Assembly (NCBI GenBank): GCA_005889025.1
Contig: VBCZ01000169.1
Location: forward strand, 1-8,495
DNA: 8,495 nt
Reading direction: 5' to 3'
Source: Betaproteobacteria bacterium
GTDB taxonomy: Bacteria; Pseudomonadota; Gammaproteobacteria; Burkholderiales; Casimicrobiaceae
Shown here: positions 1 to 6,375 of the stretch, one piece after another
Numbering within the stretch: position 1 is the first letter of the stretch
How the letters are laid out: each line of letters starts with the position of its first letter
The notes under the pieces: generated by a model
The model's database searches: none
Told to the model about the DNA's origin: nothing
What the model saw: only the letters and a program-made list of their open reading frames with translations
Position numbers and translations under genes: made by a program

Positions 1-2
1 CG

Positions 3-434
3 AGCTGCGGCTGGTATGCTGGGTGGACCTTCGGCGCGGACACTGCGCGTGGACAGGAGTCCCAGCGAATCGACGTCTTCAATCCTAATGTCGTCGCGTT
101 TCCAGGTTTCTTTTTCGGCATCGCGCCCCGGTGGCAGGGATCGTTTCTCACCCGCTATGGCAACTCAACGTCCACATTGAATCTGACCCGAGCGACGCTC
201 GGGTATGTGAATGGCATGCCGTTCACCATTCCAGTCGACATCGCGCAGAACCAGCCACTCTGTCCCGATCAACGCGGCTACATGGGCGACTACGATGCTC
301 ACCTGGTCGTACGTGTCGACAGCAACAGCGTCCGCTTCACGCGCTTCATGACGGACGCGACGAACGGCTGCGTGCAGCGCTGGTACTTCACGAGCCGGCA
401 CCAGCACGTCCGGGCCTTCAGCTATGACTACTAG
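3..434 (+). CDS. C-terminal part of an uncharacterised, probably exported protein
   Basis: An open frame enters from the left edge and stops at TAG 432-434, giving 143 visible residues; the start lies outside the window. The fragment is rich in aromatic residues, glycine, serine and threonine, with only three cysteines (SCGWYAGWTFG near the start, QPLCPDQRG, NGCVQRWYFTSRHQHV near the end). That composition fits a secreted beta-rich protein. The segment YMGDYDAHLVV followed by a Cys-x-x-Arg-Trp end weakly recalls the last blade of BNR/sialidase-like secreted proteins, but this is a loose resemblance and I assign no function. It runs in the same direction as the lipoprotein gene that begins 13 nt after its stop, so the two are probably co-transcribed. 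Frame continuity over 430 nt and the tight spacing to the next gene argue that it is real. Confidence 0.68.
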   Translation, partial: SCGWYAGWTFGADTARGQESQRIDVFNPNVVAFPGFFFGIAPRWQGSFLTRYGNSTSTLNLTRATLGYVNGMPFTIPVDIAQNQPLCPDQRGYMGDYDAHLVVRVDSNSVRFTRFMTDATNGCVQRWYFTSRHQHVRAFSYDY

Positions 435-435
435 C

Positions 436-440
436 GGGAG
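436..440 (+). promoter_or_regulatory. Ribosome binding site that sets the lipoprotein start
   Basis: GGGAG lies 7 nt upstream of ATG 448. It favours that ATG over the in-frame ATG at 424, which lies inside the previous gene and would add eight polar residues before the signal peptide. Confidence 0.6.
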
Positions 441-447
441 TCGCACC

Positions 448-852
448 ATGATCAAGTCGCTCTCACCGTTCGCGTTGACCATTCTTTTGATCTGCTTAGT
501 CTCGTGTCAGAGTGTCGGACCCGGTCCCACTGCTCGCGAACGCGAGGTCGAGGCAACCTCGAGCGTTGCCTTGACGGTTGAGCCGACGAAGACCGACCAG
601 ACCGTACCAATGCTCAAACAACTGCGGCGTGTGGATACGGGCGGCGACTGTGCGCCTCGTTATAAGCACGGAGGAATGGGCGCCTGTGTGAACAAAGCGC
701 CGTGCCGCGGTTTTGGAGCCATGAACGACAGAGGGCAGATTCTCTGCACCTGCTATGGGGACATCGGAGGCTGCGGGGAAGCTCAGCGCTGCGACGAAAA
801 GAAATTGACTTGCGTCCCGGACGAGGAGCCGCCGTTCAATCGGCCCCGTTAG
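448..852 (+). CDS. Small cysteine-rich lipoprotein
   Basis: The product is 134 residues. Residues 1-20 form a classical lipoprotein signal: basic start (MIK), hydrophobic core (FALTILLICL) and lipobox L-V-S-C with the acylated Cys at position 20. The following residues are Gln-Ser, so the Asp+2 inner-membrane retention signal is absent and outer-membrane sorting is likely by the usual rule. Residues 21-65 are a flexible, low-complexity linker. Residues 68-122 hold eight cysteines (68, 80, 86, 100, 102, 109, 115, 122), including a C-x-C pair. The spacing is broadly EGF-like and would allow four disulfides, so folding in the oxidising periplasm or at the cell surface is expected. The tail is charged and proline-rich. 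I do not recognise a named family. The gene follows the upstream exported-protein gene by 13 nt and probably shares its transcript. Function is unknown; binding or structural roles are guesses. Confidence 0.75.
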   Translation: MIKSLSPFALTILLICLVSCQSVGPGPTAREREVEATSSVALTVEPTKTDQTVPMLKQLRRVDTGGDCAPRYKHGGMGACVNKAPCRGFGAMNDRGQILCTCYGDIGGCGEAQRCDEKKLTCVPDEEPPFNRPR

Positions 853-1001
853 TTGGGCGGAGCACGTTCGCCTTCGGCCCGCCGGGGATTTCGCTGCCAC
901 CCGCGTCGCCAACCACAGACCGCGCGATATCCGAGCGGCCGTTGTTTCGACACCACTGAGAGGAGTCTGCGCACCCCGCTCAGCGTCGATGCATCGTCTT
1001 C

Positions 1002-1610
1002 TCAGCTATGCGCCTGCCTCTGCGCCACGCGCAGCCCGCCGAACGCGGCGATGGCGACTGCCAACAGCCCGAGCGTTGCGGGCTCAGGTACCCGCTCTGG
1101 TCCCGCATCGGACTGGGCCTGGACCGTGATGTTGCTGGGGAAGGCGAAGCCGGAGGCTGTCGCGGAGGCAACTAACAGCGCCGTGACATCCTGGCTCGCC
1201 CCGGTCTCGAGAAGAAATTGAGGGGTAACGCCAGCCGGTAGCGCCGGCAGGCCGCCGGGATCGGCATCCGAACGCCAGAGGGCCTGGACGGTTTCTGTTC
1301 CAACGCCGCCGGGACCGCTGTAGATGAGCTCGAGCCAATCACTGTTCCCGCCACCTGGCTCGGTGAACACGACGAGGGCCGATCCGGTCGCGGTCGAATT
1401 CGCGAGGTACGCGCCGCTTCCGGTCGCCGATTCGCCGGTGCTGGTGAAGGTAAATGGCGTTCGGTCCCAGTTGGCATCTGGCACAAAGGTAGCAATATCG
1501 CCGGCGGTCTCTGTGGCCAGGAGATTGGCGGCCTGAGCCGTGCCGAGCCCAACCGTGCAGAACAGCGCGAGCCCCGCCGCGGCAACCGAGTGCTTGAGAT
1601 CGAGTGTCAT
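1002..1610 (-). CDS. PEP-CTERM sorting domain protein
   Basis: The product is 202 residues. Residues 1-28 are a Sec signal peptide (basic LKH, hydrophobic AAAGLALFCTVGLG, then AQA-A). The C-terminus carries the full PEP-CTERM signal: V-P-E-P at 174-177, a hydrophobic helix about 179-193, and a basic end (R194, R198). Family knowledge: exosortase (EpsH/XrtA type) cleaves this tail, and such proteins usually go to the surface or exopolysaccharide matrix. No exosortase gene is visible here, so it must be elsewhere. The mature part is rich in Thr, Ser, Gly and Ala and has no cysteine, typical of the group; its sequence is too variable to assign a function. I chose ATG 1610 because GAGGAG lies 6 nt upstream and the signal peptide begins there. 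A longer in-frame reading to 1889 exists but lacks a ribosome site and would bury the signal peptide. A sigma-54-like promoter sits 56 nt upstream. Confidence 0.9.
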   Translation of the reverse strand: MTLDLKHSVAAAGLALFCTVGLGTAQAANLLATETAGDIATFVPDANWDRTPFTFTSTGESATGSGAYLANSTATGSALVVFTEPGGGNSDWLELIYSGPGGVGTETVQALWRSDADPGGLPALPAGVTPQFLLETGASQDVTALLVASATASGFAFPSNITVQAQSDAGPERVPEPATLGLLAVAIAAFGGLRVAQRQAHS

Positions 1611-1616
1611 TATCCT

Positions 1617-1622
1617 CTCCTC
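1617..1622 (-). promoter_or_regulatory. Strong Shine-Dalgarno of the PEP-CTERM gene
   Basis: On the minus strand GAGGAG is followed by 6 nt and then ATG at 1610. It fixes the start of the PEP-CTERM gene and excludes longer in-frame versions. Confidence 0.8.
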
Positions 1623-1650
1623 ATTTACAAGTGATTTGCTACCGAAGGAA

Positions 1651-1680
1651 AGCGAATCGCGTGCAAGCGAATCGTGTGCC
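1651..1680. repeat. 15-bp imperfect tandem duplication over the promoter
   Basis: Two adjacent 15-mers, AGCGAATCGCGTGCA (1651-1665) and AGCGAATCGTGTGCC (1666-1680), match at 13 of 15 positions. The second is most of the sigma-54-like element. The first is the same element with the -24 GG changed to TG on the minus strand, so it may be a weakened or decoy copy. Confidence 0.6.
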
Positions 1681-1682
1681 AA
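1666..1682 (-). promoter_or_regulatory. Sigma-54 (-24/-12) promoter candidate for the PEP-CTERM gene
   Basis: The minus strand reads TTGGCACACGATTCGCT. The -24 block TTGGCAC is perfect, and GG (1680-1679) is separated by exactly 10 nt from the -12 GC (1668-1667), as the RpoN consensus YTGGCACG-N4-TTGCW requires. Mismatches are at the positions after CAC and one T of the -12 block. Transcription would start near 1655, leaving a leader of about 45 nt before ATG 1610. Established knowledge: many PEP-CTERM genes in exopolysaccharide-forming Proteobacteria are activated by the PrsK/PrsR two-component system together with RpoN. The assignment here rests on motif match, distance and gene type, not on expression data. 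Confidence 0.6.
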
Positions 1683-2030
1683 CTTTTCCATAACCTTGCC
1701 AATCAATGACCTGGTTCCGAGGCCGGCGTTGCGCGACGCATTGTTGTAAACAGTTCCGACGATTTCCATGCGGCCGCCGGCGCATCGGAAGCGCCTTCGG
1801 GATTTATTTTCTGATGCAGGAGAGCGCGCGGAGGCGAGCGCTCGATGGTCTTCGGACTTGACGAAATCTTGATAACGCCGACAGCTCACGTGACGCGCGC
1901 ATGCAACGTCGCGTCCCGCGCACGGCTTAGCGTCGGCGGCGCGCTTCCAGATCGGGTTGGGGGACCGGCGACCTGACCCAGAAGAGCCTGAGAATCAAGT
2001 ATTGTCCACTCGCGTTTGCTGCGACGCGCG
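1683..2030. other. Non-coding stretch between PEP-CTERM promoter and toxin-antitoxin remnant
   Basis: No credible gene, RNA or repeat family was seen in these 348 bases. Open frames crossing it have no ribosome site and unnatural composition. Any enhancer sites for a sigma-54 activator of the PEP-CTERM gene would be expected at about 1730-1830 but I could not identify a clear palindromic pair there. Confidence 0.5.
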
Positions 2031-2337
2031 TCAAGCCGCTTTTTTATGAGCCTGCTTGATCTTGATCTCGACCTCCTTGCCGAGTGCGCGAGCTGCCTTG
2101 ATCACCGTATCCAGCTGGACGGAAACCTTATTTGGATCCGATACATGATCTGGCTGCGGGCGACTGATGGCCATCTTGCTCCGCATTTCGGGCTTCGTAA
2201 GTTTCGCCGCCTGCATGCTTTCCTCGAGTTGTTCCGCGAGGGCATCTTGAACGCCGTCGCTTGCACTTCCTCGAAGATGCCCTCTTCCTTCAGCAAGTCG
2301 TCGAGTCTGGAACAGTATGTACATTACGTTTCGCCAC
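2031..2337 (-). pseudogene. Frameshifted HigA-like XRE antitoxin
   Basis: Three frames together spell one antitoxin. It begins at GTG 2337 (VAKRNVHTVP) behind an AGGAG, continues one frame over with RLDDLLKEEGIFEEVQATAF, and ends in the third frame with DALAEQLEESMQAAKLTKPE through ALGKEVEIKIKQAHKKAA to TGA at 2031. The middle and end match the usual plan of small HigA-type regulators: an acidic N-terminal helix (DDLL-x-EEGI), a helix-turn-helix (LTKPEMRSKMAISRPQ, then D-x-x-x-D-P) and a terminal AARALGK-x-V strand. Normally such a protein binds its toxin and represses the operon. Each break is repaired by one extra base in a short run: CC at 2309-2310 and AA at 2247-2248 on the minus strand. 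The antitoxin follows the toxin remnant directly, the order typical of higBA. Either it is a pseudogene or the two breaks are read errors. Confidence 0.72.
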
Positions 2338-2339
2338 GT

Positions 2340-2635
2340 TGCACTCCTTGAAGCGTTTCAACGCCAACTCAATGTCCGAATCTGGCGCGTGTTGCGTTTT
2401 CTTTGAACCCGTGAAGCGACACCATCTGCCCACTTTCGACCGCGAAGAGCGTTTGTGCGATCCGATTGTCCAGCGACGACCGAAATTCCCAAGCCGTTCC
2501 CCCAAGTGATCGACACGCGGCTTGCCTGTCGGCCACTCGAATTGAACGCAGGCAATATCTTCGCCAACAGCCTTTCGCTGCTCCTTCGCGAGACTCTTGG
2601 TCCGCAGGTATCGTGCTGCCGAACCGAATTGGCAT
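2340..2635 (-). pseudogene. Degenerate Gp49/HigB-like RelE-superfamily toxin
   Basis: Fragments of a phage-derived Gp49-like (RelE/HigB-type mRNA interferase) toxin lie in alternating frames. They are MPIRF at 2635; then SLAKEQRKAVGEDIACVQFE and WPTGKPRVDHLG; then, shifted, WEFRSSLDNRIAQTLFAVES and GQMVSLHGF; then, shifted again, KKTQHAPDSDIELALKRFKE. In this family the motif order is an IGEDI helix, a G-W-P-x-G-x-P loop, L-W-E-x-R-S, RIAR-x-LF, LLHGF-x-KKTQ-x-TP and a final A-x-x-R helix, and all are recognisable here. At least three frame changes are needed. Two look like loss of two bases (before WEFRSS and between HGF and KKTQ), so single-base read error alone does not explain them. No stop separates the toxin tail from the antitoxin GTG in the last frame. 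An active toxin is unlikely from this sequence as given. Confidence 0.7.
2344..2348 (-). promoter_or_regulatory. Ribosome binding site of the antitoxin remnant
   Basis: AGGAG on the minus strand is 6 nt before GTG 2337. It lies inside the toxin's last helix coding sequence (FKEC), the usual translational coupling of toxin-first TA operons, and identifies GTG as the ancestral antitoxin start. Confidence 0.6.
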
Positions 2636-2763
2636 GGCTCTTGCTCAACCGTTCGGGTCGGTGCTTCAACGCCATCATCAATAGTGAGGCTTGGGTCCAT
2701 AACTCCTGTAACGAGCCCGGTGGCGTTGCCTGGACTTCAAGGCTGGCATCGCGCAGCGCATGT

Positions 2764-2784
2764 CATTGCTCCCGATGGGCAATG
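2764..2784 (+). other. Hairpin upstream of the pilU-like gene
   Basis: CATTGC and GCAATG pair with a further G-U and C-G, giving an 8-pair stem with a 5-nt loop. It ends 16 nt before the Shine-Dalgarno at 2801. It has no following T run, so it is not a standard terminator; it could be a leader structure or an operator. No strong sigma-70 promoter was recognised between the toxin remnant and this hairpin. Confidence 0.35.
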
Positions 2785-2800
2785 TTCAGCCCATTACTAC

Positions 2801-2805
2801 AAGGA
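2801..2805 (+). promoter_or_regulatory. Ribosome binding site that sets the pilU-like start
   Basis: AAGGA is 5 nt before ATG 2811. It decides for MSTFTEEQ over the in-frame ATG at 2760, which has no such site and overlaps the hairpin. Confidence 0.7.
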
Positions 2806-2810
2806 ATGTC

Positions 2811-4124
2811 ATGTCGACTTTTACCGAAGAGCAAGCACGCACCTACATGCACAAGCTTCTGGCTGCGCTGGCGCAGGCGGGTGGCTCTGACCTCTTCATC
2901 GCCCATGATTTCCCCCCTACCATCAAGGTGAATGCCGGCATGCAGCCCTTGACTGCGCAAAAACTGACAGGCGAGACCACGTGCAAACTGGCTCACTCCA
3001 TGATGAACGAGCGTCAACGCGAGGAATTTACAAAAGAGCTCGAGTGCAATTTTGCAGTCTCCATTCCCGGCGCTTCACGCTTTCGCGTCAACGTCCTTGT
3101 CCAACAGCAACACGTCGGCATGGTAATCCGAACCATTGCCTCCGAAATCCCCAACTTTGAAAAACTCGGCCTGCCCGAGAATCTCAAGGAAGTCGTCATG
3201 AGCAAGCGGGGACTTGTGCTCGTGGTCGGAGCCACCGGGTCTGGCAAGTCGACATCGCTCGCCGCAATGATCGATCACCGCAACCGCACGTCGTCAGGCC
3301 ATATCATCACGGTCGAGGATCCGGTGGAGTATGTGCACGAATCCAAAAGTTGCCTGGTCACCCACCGGGAAGTGGGGGTGGACACCCACTCTTGGCACCA
3401 CGCGCTGAAAAACACGCTTCGGCAGGCGCCCGACGTTATTCTGATCGGTGAGATTCGTGATGCAACCACGATGGAGCACGCCATTGCTTTCGCCGAGACC
3501 GGTCATCTGTGTCTGGGCACGCTGCACGCCAACAGTGCCAGCCATACGATGGATCGCATCGTCAATTCCGCAAATTTGCGCGCCATCATCTCGCAGCGCC
3601 TGGTTCGCACTATCGATGGTAATGGCCGTAAAGCCGCCTTTGAGATTCTGATCAATACACCGACCATCGCCGACCGGATTTTCAAAGGCGAATTTCACGA
3701 GCTCAAGGAGATAATGACCAAGTCGAGAGAACTTGGCATGCGCACGTTCGACTGGGCACTCTTTGATCTCTACAACGCGGGCCATATCGCCTACGAGGAG
3801 GCCCTACGCAATGCGGATTCGGCGAACGAATTACGCCTGAACATCAAGCTCAAGAGCGAGCGCGGAGAACCTGCGTCGGCCGCTGGCATGTCATTGTCCA
3901 TGGTTGAACACGCCACCTCTGAGGAGACCGAGGAAGCGAGACAGCAGGAGCTGCTCAAACAGAAGGAGAGGAAGCGACAGCTGGAAGAGCAGCGATTGCT
4001 GGAGAAGAAACTGCAAGATGAGAAGCGGCGGCAAGGAGAGGACCAGCAGTTGGCATTGCTGCAACAAAAAAAGAAAATGGAGCTGGAGCGACTGAAGAAG
4101 ACGCTGCAAATGGATCCGATTTAG
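2811..4124 (+). CDS. pilU: PilU-like type IV pilus retraction ATPase with coiled-coil tail and internal deletion
   Basis: The product is 437 residues; PilU proteins are usually about 370-385. It belongs to the GspE/PilT secretion ATPase family: a hexameric cytoplasmic motor that helps PilT retract type IV pili. An N-terminal PAS-like domain (about 5-110) is followed by the RecA-like core with Walker A GATGSGKS (140-147), Asp box ITVEDPVE (167-174), Walker B VILIGEIRD (209-217, catalytic Glu214) and His box LGTLHANSA (235-243). PilU-specific signatures follow, such as QRLVRTIDGNGR, TPTIADRIFKGEFHELKEIM and YEEALRNADSANELRL. Two things are odd. First, after DRIVN (252) about 14 residues are missing; relatives carry an FFPEERR-x-QLLMDLS-type helix there, and here the chain goes directly to SANLRAII. 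Second, residues about 369-432 are a charged Glu/Lys/Gln/Arg heptad-like tail predicted to be coiled coil, absent from ordinary PilU. No pilT is adjacent, so it may be a paralogue. Whether the motor is active is uncertain. Confidence 0.88.
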   Translation: MSTFTEEQARTYMHKLLAALAQAGGSDLFIAHDFPPTIKVNAGMQPLTAQKLTGETTCKLAHSMMNERQREEFTKELECNFAVSIPGASRFRVNVLVQQQHVGMVIRTIASEIPNFEKLGLPENLKEVVMSKRGLVLVVGATGSGKSTSLAAMIDHRNRTSSGHIITVEDPVEYVHESKSCLVTHREVGVDTHSWHHALKNTLRQAPDVILIGEIRDATTMEHAIAFAETGHLCLGTLHANSASHTMDRIVNSANLRAIISQRLVRTIDGNGRKAAFEILINTPTIADRIFKGEFHELKEIMTKSRELGMRTFDWALFDLYNAGHIAYEEALRNADSANELRLNIKLKSERGEPASAAGMSLSMVEHATSEETEEARQQELLKQKERKRQLEEQRLLEKKLQDEKRRQGEDQQLALLQQKKKMELERLKKTLQMDPI

Positions 4125-4307
4125 AAACAGCGCTAGTGTTCAAGTCGCGCTGTATCGTCCGGGCCGTTGTGTCCTACCCCGCATTTTGCTGACATTCCGA
4201 GCGCAGCGAAGAATCTCTACCCGCGTTGGGCGGAAACGATAACGCAGGCGACGCACGACAGAATATGTCGCAGGTAGGTTCCGGCCGGCGCCCTTCCCAA
4301 TCACCGC

Positions 4308-5840
4308 TTGACCGATGCCATCGGACCCGAAATACTCCCGCCGATGGCCACCGTCGACATCTGGATTCAGCTCGAGAACCACGCTTGGGACGTGTGTCCC
4401 TCGCTGCCGATGGACCGCATGACTTCCGCAGGCACTTTACCCGTCAGCCCATTGAGGCTGGTGATAATGCACTCGCCGGTGACCGGAATGTCCCGCACGT
4501 CGAGGGTCAATCGGCCGATCACCACCGACGCACTGATCCTGCGTCGCTATACCACGGACTGGCGGTCGCCGGATGATCGCAAGGTCAACCCATGGGACCT
4601 CAATGAACCCGACCCTACGGATGCTGGCACGATGGGGACGATCCCCGGCCCGACGATCGAGTGCAACGTCGGCGACACCTTTCGAATCCATTTTCGCAAT
4701 CTCGACATGCGAACGACGCCCGCAGCGCCGTGGGATCGCAGCGCGGCTTTGATCTCCGAACTGAAGCGCACGCACTCCCTTCACGCTCATGGCGTTTCGT
4801 TTCCCACGAAATACGACGGCGCATATCCACTCTCGCCGCCTGATCGCGACCAGCCGATCGAACCGAGCGAGCGCCCGTTTTGGGACAGCATCGGTGTGAA
4901 GGGGCCATATAAGCAGGGCGACCGCGTGCCGCCGCTCGGTTCCTTCGCCTATGTCTGGGAGGCGCGCGGGCCGGCCAGCGCGGGTGTGTGGATTTACCAC
5001 GACCACTCGATTTGCGATGGGAACGTGGCCCGCGGTGCTCTCGGACTTATCGTTGTTCACAATCCGGCCGACAAGCTCAATGAGGTCGACATCACGCCTG
5101 CGCGGCTGCCGGATGGATCGTGGACCGGTTCGCCTCTCGTGCCCAAGTCGATTCCGATCAAGAAAGGAACTCTCGGAATCCTCGATCAACCGGCGGTGGA
5201 TCACGGCCCGACGCCCGGTCATCCCGGTGGAACTCTGCGAATTGGCAACGTCGTCATCGAGGTCGACAAGGCAATGGGATGGGTGACAGGCGTCAGCCTC
5301 GGGACATACCGCGAGCCACCGGATCAAGCACAGTTTCTTCTCGTCTTCCACGAGCTCGAAGGCATGGGCATGTGCATCAACGGCCGGCAATATCTGGGCA
5401 ACACCCCGACGCTGGTCGCCGGTGCACAGACGCGGATGCGTTTCGGCGTGGCGGGGATGGGCGACGCCTTTCACACCTTCCACATTCACGGGCATCGCTG
5501 GGTCGTTCCCGGTCCCAGCGGCAAGACGCCCACGGCGATCGAGCAAAGCCCGCAGACCGAGCCGACTTCGTCATTCGAAGACACCAAAGTCTTCGGGCCG
5601 GGCACTTCCTTCGCGTTCACTCTGGAGGAAGGCACGGGTCTCTTCCGTGCCGATCCGCCGTTCGGCGAATGGCACATGCACTGCCATGTTCCGATGCACA
5701 TGATGCACGGCATGGCGGGTTCGCTGCTCGTGGTGAAAGGCGGCGAACTTGCGATGCCATTGTCCGAGGCCAGGGCTGTCCCCCGGAACCGGTCGCGCCG
5801 GAGCCTCCGCGCGCGCCGAAGACCTTCGATGTCGAGGTGA
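4308..5840 (+). CDS. Multicopper oxidase (laccase-like), 5' major part of a frameshifted oxidase-cupredoxin fusion
   Basis: The frame encodes 510 residues, of which about 487 are native sequence. All four copper motifs are present: LHAHG (H159, H161), YHDHS (H231, H233), HTFHIHGH (H389, H392, H394) and HMHCHVPMHMMHGM (H458, C459, H460, H464, M469). They form the trinuclear cluster and a type 1 site with a Met axial ligand, in the order found in laccase-like enzymes that oxidise a substrate and reduce oxygen to water. The substrate is unknown. The in-frame stop before it is TAG 4275; the first starts are TTG 4308 and ATG 4344 (MATVDIWIQLENHAWD). Neither has a clear ribosome site and no signal peptide is seen, so the true N-terminus is uncertain and could be upstream in another frame. 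From about 5769 the frame is wrong (ARAVPRNRSRR and on to a stop at 5840): adding one G to the GG at 5768-5769 continues into GQGCPPEPVAPEPP and the cupredoxin region. The preceding gap (4125-4307) shows no gene. Confidence 0.85.
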   Translation: MTDAIGPEILPPMATVDIWIQLENHAWDVCPSLPMDRMTSAGTLPVSPLRLVIMHSPVTGMSRTSRVNRPITTDALILRRYTTDWRSPDDRKVNPWDLNEPDPTDAGTMGTIPGPTIECNVGDTFRIHFRNLDMRTTPAAPWDRSAALISELKRTHSLHAHGVSFPTKYDGAYPLSPPDRDQPIEPSERPFWDSIGVKGPYKQGDRVPPLGSFAYVWEARGPASAGVWIYHDHSICDGNVARGALGLIVVHNPADKLNEVDITPARLPDGSWTGSPLVPKSIPIKKGTLGILDQPAVDHGPTPGHPGGTLRIGNVVIEVDKAMGWVTGVSLGTYREPPDQAQFLLVFHELEGMGMCINGRQYLGNTPTLVAGAQTRMRFGVAGMGDAFHTFHIHGHRWVVPGPSGKTPTAIEQSPQTEPTSSFEDTKVFGPGTSFAFTLEEGTGLFRADPPFGEWHMHCHVPMHMMHGMAGSLLVVKGGELAMPLSEARAVPRNRSRRSLRARRRPSMSR

Positions 5841-6375
5841 CCGACGAAGCCTTCAAGCCAGTGCGCGTTTACATCCTGCCTGGCGACAGCGTTCGCTGGA
5901 CCAAAACACGCGGACCTACCACAGCGCCGTCGCCAATGACGGCTCGTGGACCACCGGCCTGATCAACTTCGGTCTTTCCGCCACGCAGACGTTCACGAAG
6001 CTCGGCGAGTCGGGGTACCACTGCGGCTACGAAGGGCCCAGGCACCACCACAACCTTTACGACATCATTCAGCCCGCCGTCGTAGTGATCCCACACGAGT
6101 TCGGGATCACAGGCAGTCCAGACGACACCGCCACCGCGACGCCACCACCATCGACGCCCACTCCCAGCCCTGTACCTGCCCCCGCAGGCATGATGCACGA
6201 CGTTACGATCGGCTCGATTGGGTTCTCACCGAGCACCGTAACGATCAAGGCCGGTGAGGGATCGCCAACGTTGTCGGGCGGCCAGAGCTTCTTTCGCGTC
6301 TTTGCTTCGAAAGGAACGGTCGGCTACCACTGCCACATCCATCACGAGATGACCGCGACCGTTGTGGTGACGTGA
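5768..6375 (+). pseudogene. Out-of-frame cupredoxin tail of the multicopper oxidase (two cupredoxin domains)
   Basis: After the first frameshift a proline linker (CPPEPVAPEPPRAP) leads into cupredoxin 1, KTFDVEVTDEAFKPVRVYIL through PGDSVRWTK. A second shift occurs at the AAAA run 5903-5906; one more A gives WTKNTRTYHSAVANDGSW in the frame that runs to TGA 6375. Cupredoxin 1 shows the His (YHS) and Cys (GYHCGYE) ligands, but its second His and axial Met are not in the usual places (GPRHHHNLYDI). A Thr/Pro-rich linker at about 6124-6185 follows. Cupredoxin 2 starts at MMHDVTIGSIGFSPSTVTIK and ends with a good copper loop, GYHCHIHHEM. Between AGE and GSPTLSGGQSF (about 6256-6264) the usual roughly 20-residue TVTW...HTV segment is missing, and with it the first His ligand. 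Family role: type 1 copper electron transfer, here presumably feeding the attached oxidase. The order of parts shows that the oxidase and tail were one reading frame originally or in reality. Confidence 0.75.

Noticed and set aside
165..482. Minus-strand open frame across the first two genes
   Set aside because: It is antisense to two consistent plus-strand frames and lacks a start signal.
1611..1889. N-terminal extension of the PEP-CTERM protein
   Set aside because: The signal peptide starts at 1610 behind a strong ribosome site, and the extension covers the sigma-54-like promoter.
2760..2810. Earlier ATG for the pilU-like gene, adding 17 residues
   Set aside because: No ribosome site there; the stretch forms a hairpin and the AAGGA at 2801 points to ATG 2811.
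4128..4152. CAGCGC/GCGCTG hairpin just after the pilU-like stop as a terminator
   Set aside because: Only 6 pairs around a 13-nt loop and no T run, so it is too weak to call.
4437..5546. Long minus-strand open frame (369 codons) opposite the multicopper oxidase
   Set aside because: It is a mirror frame of a high-GC gene: Arg/His-rich, no ribosome site, no domain, while the plus strand carries all copper motifs.
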